Shown here in pieces: positions 14,351 to 17,859 of a DNA stretch of 17,859 nt. Positions within the stretch are counted from its first letter, which is position 1, and each line of letters starts with the position of its first letter. Under the pieces are notes generated by a model. It ran no database searches, was not told the origin of the DNA, and saw only the letters and a list, made by a program, of their open reading frames with translations. The DNA comes from JBFGWM01 sp041588495. GTDB taxonomy: Bacteria; Pseudomonadota; Gammaproteobacteria; Pseudomonadales; JBFGWM01. The position numbers were made by a program, and so were the translations under genes. The stretch spans positions 1 to 17,859 of the forward strand of contig JBFGWM010000028.1 of the NCBI GenBank assembly GCA_041588495.1. Reading direction: 5' to 3'.

Positions 14351-16321
14351 TCAGAAATACAATCCGGCAAACACGTGTCCGGCCAGCAATGCGGGAAACA
14401 CCACAAACAGGCCGACGTGAACGCGGAACAGGATATCCTGCGCGAACCGCCAGCGCGCGACGTTACCGACCCGCTGCACCTCGAGACGCGCCAGGACCCC
14501 GTACAGGCTGCCACTGACCGCCAGCGCCAGCACTGTGCACAACAACGCGAAGGAGAGCCCGGCGCCCCAGCGGAGCGCGGTATGAAACACCAGGACCAGG
14601 AGCGCCGCCATGGAAATACATGCGTGCCCGGTACGCCACAGGGCGGTGCTGCCCCAGTCGGCGGCAAACGGCAATCGCTTGCGGACGCTGACCAGCAGCG
14701 ACGCGAAAACCAGGCCGGCCGCGGTGTAGCCGGTTGTACTGCGCAGCCCCTCGTCGAGAAGCGGATTGCCATGCGGTCCCGCCGCGATGAACATGCCACT
14801 CCGCGGCAGCGGACCGGCGCGCACCCACAAGATCACCAGCAGCAGTGCCAGGACCGAGGACCAGAACAGCTTGAGGGTACTGACATCCAGGTAAAGCACG
14901 CGACGCTCGCCGCAGAACCGCGTCAGGCTGTGCCTGCACGCACCGCATACCGTACCCGCGCCAGTGGCCTCGACCAGCAGCTCGAGGCGGTCGTTGCCGG
15001 ATTGCCAGGCGCTCTCCAGGGTCCCGCGGGAGACGCCCATGCAATGGCACATGATCGTGGTCTCCGGTAAAAAACTGACGTGCCGCGAACGACTCGATGC
15101 GATGCGCCCACGCAGGCGGAAGCGCAGGCGCCGCCAGGCCGACAACCCGCCTCCGGTCTCCACCAGGCGTTGCACGCGATCCAGTTCCGGCCAGTCGCCG
15201 ATGCTCGCCGCCCCGATCACCCGTCGCCCGTGCAGCACCAGCTGGCGCCAGGTGTCGCCCCCCCGATAACGCAGGGTTCGTGCGCCGGGCGTTTCCGCGC
15301 GCGAATCCCCGATGGCGATCACGCCGAGTTCCAGGGCGTCAGACTTGGAAATGAACGGTGCAGGACGCGGCCGGAACGGCGCCCGTTCACCGTCGAGGTT
15401 ACGCGCCAGACACTCGGCCATCTCCCATGCCGGGGCAACCAGGCCAGCCACCCGCCCATCATAAGCAGCGCAATCCCCGATGGCGTGGATGCGCGGATCG
15501 CTGCTGGCGAGATACTCGTCGACCACGACCCCACCCGTGTCCAGGGTTGCCAGGCCGCTGTTCCGCGCCAGTTCGTCCGCGGCAACGATTCCGGCGACCA
15601 CCACCACCACATCGGCGTCGATACGATCCCCATCCGCGAGCGCCACTCTCAAGCTGTCCGGGCCCGGCTCCACCGCGGTGACCTCCACCCCGAAGCGCTG
15701 TCCGATTCCCATTGCGGTCAGCCGCCGGGCGAGGAACCGCCCGCCGACCGCGTCCAGCTGCCGCGCGCAGGGCCAGCCGGAGTGCTCGAGGATCTCCATG
15801 CGACACGTGCCTCCGTAGCGGCGCCCCAGCACCTCGGCCAGTTCCAGGGCCAGCACCCCGCCGCCGATCAGCACCAGGCGCCCTGCCCCGCGCACGGCAT
15901 ATCGCAGGCGGTGGACGTCGTCGTAGGTGCGATAGGCGAACACGCCGGGGAGATCCATCCCGCAAATCCGCGGGAACCGCGCCCTCGCCCCGGTGGCCAG
16001 CACCAGCCTGTCCCAGGCCAGGACGTCGCCGCCGAAAAGCGTCGCGGTCCGCGCCTCGCGATCGATCGCGGTGACCCGGTATCCCAGGCGCAAATCGATC
16101 CCCGCCTGCCGGTACCAGTGCGGGTCGGCGAGCGCGAGGCGTTCCAGGGACTTGCCATGCAGAACGTGGTGCAGGTTGACCCGGTCATAGGCGGGATAGG
16201 GTTCCTCGCCCACCACCCGCAGTTCCACGCGATCCGGCAGGCGGCGCTCCGCGGCGACCGCACAGAGGCGGTGGGAGGCCATGCCGTTGCCGATCACCAG
16301 CACGCGTTCACGCTGTTCCAT
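14351..16321 (-). CDS. NirB-like FAD/[2Fe-2S] reductase fused to di-heme cytochrome b domain
   Basis: 656 residues from ATG 16321. No strong ribosome site precedes it; the start is chosen because the FAD motif GNGMAS (11-16) begins at once, as in NirB. Residues 1-390 are a pyridine-nucleotide-disulfide-type flavoprotein: AYDRVNL (44-50), ATGARARFP (109-117), NADH-binding GGGVLALE (153-160) with Glu179 ending the second strand (favouring NADH), and HAIGDCAAYDG (279-289). Residues 424-466 are a BFD-type [2Fe-2S] domain with Cys425, Cys427, Cys459 and Cys462. The siroheme half of NirB is missing. Instead, five membrane helices follow (about 484-502, 530-546, 563-581, 587-605, 635-655). Helix 3 carries His566 and His580, helix 5 carries His635 and His649, both pairs 14 apart, which fits two stacked hemes b. 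It likely passes electrons from NADH to the adjacent undecaheme cytochrome. Confidence 0.88.
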   Translation of the reverse strand: MEQRERVLVIGNGMASHRLCAVAAERRLPDRVELRVVGEEPYPAYDRVNLHHVLHGKSLERLALADPHWYRQAGIDLRLGYRVTAIDREARTATLFGGDVLAWDRLVLATGARARFPRICGMDLPGVFAYRTYDDVHRLRYAVRGAGRLVLIGGGVLALELAEVLGRRYGGTCRMEILEHSGWPCARQLDAVGGRFLARRLTAMGIGQRFGVEVTAVEPGPDSLRVALADGDRIDADVVVVVAGIVAADELARNSGLATLDTGGVVVDEYLASSDPRIHAIGDCAAYDGRVAGLVAPAWEMAECLARNLDGERAPFRPRPAPFISKSDALELGVIAIGDSRAETPGARTLRYRGGDTWRQLVLHGRRVIGAASIGDWPELDRVQRLVETGGGLSAWRRLRFRLRGRIASSRSRHVSFLPETTIMCHCMGVSRGTLESAWQSGNDRLELLVEATGAGTVCGACRHSLTRFCGERRVLYLDVSTLKLFWSSVLALLLVILWVRAGPLPRSGMFIAAGPHGNPLLDEGLRSTTGYTAAGLVFASLLVSVRKRLPFAADWGSTALWRTGHACISMAALLVLVFHTALRWGAGLSFALLCTVLALAVSGSLYGVLARLEVQRVGNVARWRFAQDILFRVHVGLFVVFPALLAGHVFAGLYF

Positions 16322-16335
16322 CGAGACGCTACAAT
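16307..16335 (+). promoter_or_regulatory. Predicted sigma-70 promoter of fabI
   Basis: TTCACG (16307-16312) and TACAAT (16330-16335) are separated by 17 bases; they match the -35 and -10 consensus at 4/6 and 5/6. Transcription would start near 16342, leaving a leader of about 70 bases before fabI. The -35 lies inside the first codons of the divergent flavoprotein gene, so the two genes probably influence each other's transcription. Confidence 0.45.
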
Positions 16336-16410
16336 CATCTGCAGTCAGGGGCTCCCTCAAGCCTAGCAGCCACGCCGCCGGCGGACCCCGCCGCAAGGAG
16401 GTACAAGTCA

Positions 16411-17196
16411 ATGGGATTTCTCGCGGACAAGAAGGCGCTGATCGTCGGGGTTGCCAGCCAGCGCTCCATCGCCACCGGGATCGCCCACGCGATGCACCGT
16501 GAAGGCGCCGAACTGGCCTTCACCTACCAGAACGACAAGCTCCGTGACCGCGTTCAGGGGTTTGCCGCGGAATGCGACTCGGACCTGGTCCTGCCCTGCG
16601 ATGTGGCCGATGACGCGCAGATCGCGGCAGTCGCCGCGGGATTGAAGGAACGCTGGGGAAAACTGGATATTCTCGTGCACTCGGTGGGGTTCGCGCCGGC
16701 CAACGAGCTGGACGGCGATTACGCCGAGGTCGCCACCCGCGAGGGCTTCGCCATTGCCCATGACATCAGCGCCTACAGCCTGACCGCGCTGGCCCGGGCC
16801 TGTCGTCCGCTGATGACCGGCGGCGGTTCAATCCTGACCCTGACCTACCTGGGCTCAGAGCGGGTGCTGCCGAATTACAACGTCATGGGCCTGGCCAAGG
16901 CCAGCCTGGAGGCCAACGTGCGCTACCTGGCGGCGAGCCTCGGACCGGAGGGCATCCGCGTCAACGGCGTTTCGGCAGGGCCCATCAAGACCCTGGCCGC
17001 GGCGGGTATCAAGCAGTTTCGGAAAATGCTCGCGGTCAACGCGTCCACCGCACCACTGCGCAAGAACGTGACCATCGACGAGGTGGGCAACGCGGCCGCG
17101 TTCCTGAGTTCGGACCTGGCCAGCGGGATCACCGGCGAGATTGTCTACGTGGACGCCGGGTACCACATCATGGGCATGGGATCCCTGGAAGAATAG
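16411..17196 (+). CDS. fabI: Enoyl-[acyl-carrier-protein] reductase (NADH) FabI
   Basis: 261 residues, as in E. coli FabI (262). AAGGAGG (16395-16401) lies 9 bases before the ATG. It catalyses the last reduction of each fatty acid elongation cycle, enoyl-ACP to acyl-ACP, in the cytoplasm. The divergent SDR cofactor motif G-x5-SI is seen at 13-20 (GVASQRSI). The catalytic residues fall at the same numbers as in E. coli: Tyr146, Tyr156 and Lys163 in the Y-x6-K arrangement. Residues known to contact triclosan in the E. coli enzyme (Gly93, Met159, Phe203) are conserved, so the enzyme looks like the ordinary inhibitor-sensitive type. It is divergent from the flavocytochrome gene and convergent with ppiD 18 bases downstream. 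Confidence 0.97.
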   Translation: MGFLADKKALIVGVASQRSIATGIAHAMHREGAELAFTYQNDKLRDRVQGFAAECDSDLVLPCDVADDAQIAAVAAGLKERWGKLDILVHSVGFAPANELDGDYAEVATREGFAIAHDISAYSLTALARACRPLMTGGGSILTLTYLGSERVLPNYNVMGLAKASLEANVRYLAASLGPEGIRVNGVSAGPIKTLAAAGIKQFRKMLAVNASTAPLRKNVTIDEVGNAAAFLSSDLASGITGEIVYVDAGYHIMGMGSLEE

Positions 17197-17214
17197 GCGC
17201 GTCCCGCCCGGCGC

Positions 17215-17859
17215 TCAGAAGCGGCGAATCTCAGCCTGTGCTTCAAGGTTGCGGCGAAAGGCCTCAAAGGCCTGGCTGCCGCGGACCGCAGCGTGGAACT
17301 CGCGCAGCCGGCGCAACTCGCCACTGCTCAGCTTGGTGGACGAGCGCCCCTGCTCGATCCGGGTCACCGAGACGATGACGAAATCGCCACCGGGCAACTC
17401 CGCCTGACCCAGGCTCTTGCCTTCCGGTTCCGGCGCGGGAAGACTGAACGCGGTGTCCAGCACCCGCGGCGGCACCTCCTGGTCGGTACGGCCCACGCTG
17501 CCCCGCACTTCCCACTCCAGGCCATGCTCCACCGCGACCCAGGAAGTGGATTCGCCACGCCGCAAGTCGCCGAGCACCTTTTCGCCCAGTTCGCGTGCAC
17601 GCCGCACACCCTCCTCGGCGCGAATCTCGCTGATCACCTGCTCGCGCACGGCCTCCAGGGGCTGCGGCTCCGAGGGGCGCCGTTCGGCCACCCGCAGCAC
17701 GATGGCGCGGCCCTCCTCGTACTCGATGACCTCGCTGTTGAGCCCGCCCCCGAGGACGTCCTCGCTGAACGCCGCACGAACCACGGCCTCCACGGAGCCG
17801 ATGCCCTCACCGCCGTCGCGGGTGAAGAAGCCACTCTGCTGGATGGCGAGCCCGGTCAC
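17215..17859 (-). CDS. ppiD: Peptidyl-prolyl isomerase PpiD, C-terminal part (cut by window edge)
   Basis: 214 residues plus the stop codon; the frame is open to the right edge, so the N-terminal membrane anchor, the SurA-like region and the parvulin domain lie outside. The fragment matches the last third of PpiD: GFFTRDGGEG near its start, LNSEVIEYEEGRAIVLRVAE (about 40-59) followed by a charged PLEAVREQVISEIRAEEG helix, then the closing FALP-like segment AFSLPAPEPEG and a C-terminal helix ending in IRRF. PpiD is an inner-membrane-anchored periplasmic chaperone at the Sec translocon that helps outer-membrane and secreted proteins fold. Full-length proteins have about 620 residues. The GTG at the very edge is an internal valine, not the true start. 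It is convergent with fabI. Confidence 0.88.
   Translation of the reverse strand: MTGLAIQQSGFFTRDGGEGIGSVEAVVRAAFSEDVLGGGLNSEVIEYEEGRAIVLRVAERRPSEPQPLEAVREQVISEIRAEEGVRRARELGEKVLGDLRRGESTSWVAVEHGLEWEVRGSVGRTDQEVPPRVLDTAFSLPAPEPEGKSLGQAELPGGDFVIVSVTRIEQGRSSTKLSSGELRRLREFHAAVRGSQAFEAFRRNLEAQAEIRRF

Noticed and set aside
14351..16321. Calling the flavocytochrome a nitrite reductase NirB
   Set aside because: The siroheme/[4Fe-4S] reductase half that performs nitrite reduction is absent; only the NADH/FAD and [2Fe-2S] front half is shared.
13817..16366. Two long plus-strand frames (13817-15070 and 15080-16366) opposite the cytochrome and flavocytochrome genes
   Set aside because: They cover genes with unmistakable CXXCH, FAD and [2Fe-2S] motifs on the minus strand; their own translations are low-complexity His/Gln/Arg/Pro-rich.
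16322..16411. Upstream TTG start for the flavocytochrome
   Set aside because: It would cover the whole divergent control region and abut the fabI ATG; NirB-type proteins begin just before the FAD motif, as the ATG at 16321 does.
1..17859. tRNA, rRNA, CRISPR arrays, insertion sequences, prophage genes
   Set aside because: No cloverleaf-like sequence, regular spaced repeats, transposase motifs or terminal inverted repeats were seen on reading both strands.

Overview
The window is GC-rich, densely coded chromosomal DNA from a gammaproteobacterium. The gene content (YejABEF importer, FabI with E. coli-type active-site residues, a PpiD C-terminus, a multiheme cytochrome c) suggests a Chromatiales/Ectothiorhodospiraceae-like or related respiratory proteobacterium; this placement is inference from protein style, not from a marker gene. 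There are no tRNA, rRNA, IS, phage or CRISPR features. Every intergenic gap is shorter than 130 bases.

Layout. Positions 1-557 (minus) are the N-terminal part of an HDOD-domain signalling protein that runs off the left edge. Positions 683-8218 (plus) are a compact peptide/muropeptide ABC importer operon: two tandem yejA-type binding proteins, then yejB, yejE and yejF. Positions 8257-16321 (minus) are a convergent block. In its own reading direction it holds a flavoprotein-cytochrome b fusion, an undecaheme cytochrome c, a short-chain dehydrogenase, a small secreted DUF4124 protein, a possible 27-residue peptide, and a 1015-residue membrane protein fused to a spermidine-synthase-like domain. 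Positions 16411-17196 (plus) are fabI, divergent from the flavoprotein. Positions 17215-17859 (minus) are the C-terminal part of PpiD, which runs off the right edge.

How the genes work together. The yej genes form a complete importer: two binding proteins, two permeases and a double ATPase. The most notable unit is the pair at 13031-16321. A protein resembling the N-terminal half of NirB (FAD/NADH domains and a BFD-type [2Fe-2S] domain, but no siroheme reductase half) is fused to a five-helix membrane domain. Two of those helices each carry two histidines 14 residues apart, the pattern of a di-heme cytochrome b. Three bases downstream lies a membrane-anchored cytochrome with eleven CXXCH motifs. 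Together they look like a two-gene NADH -> FAD -> [2Fe-2S] -> heme b -> heme c route across the inner membrane to the periplasm. I do not recognise it as a named system. The remaining genes look like housekeeping or loosely linked accessory functions.
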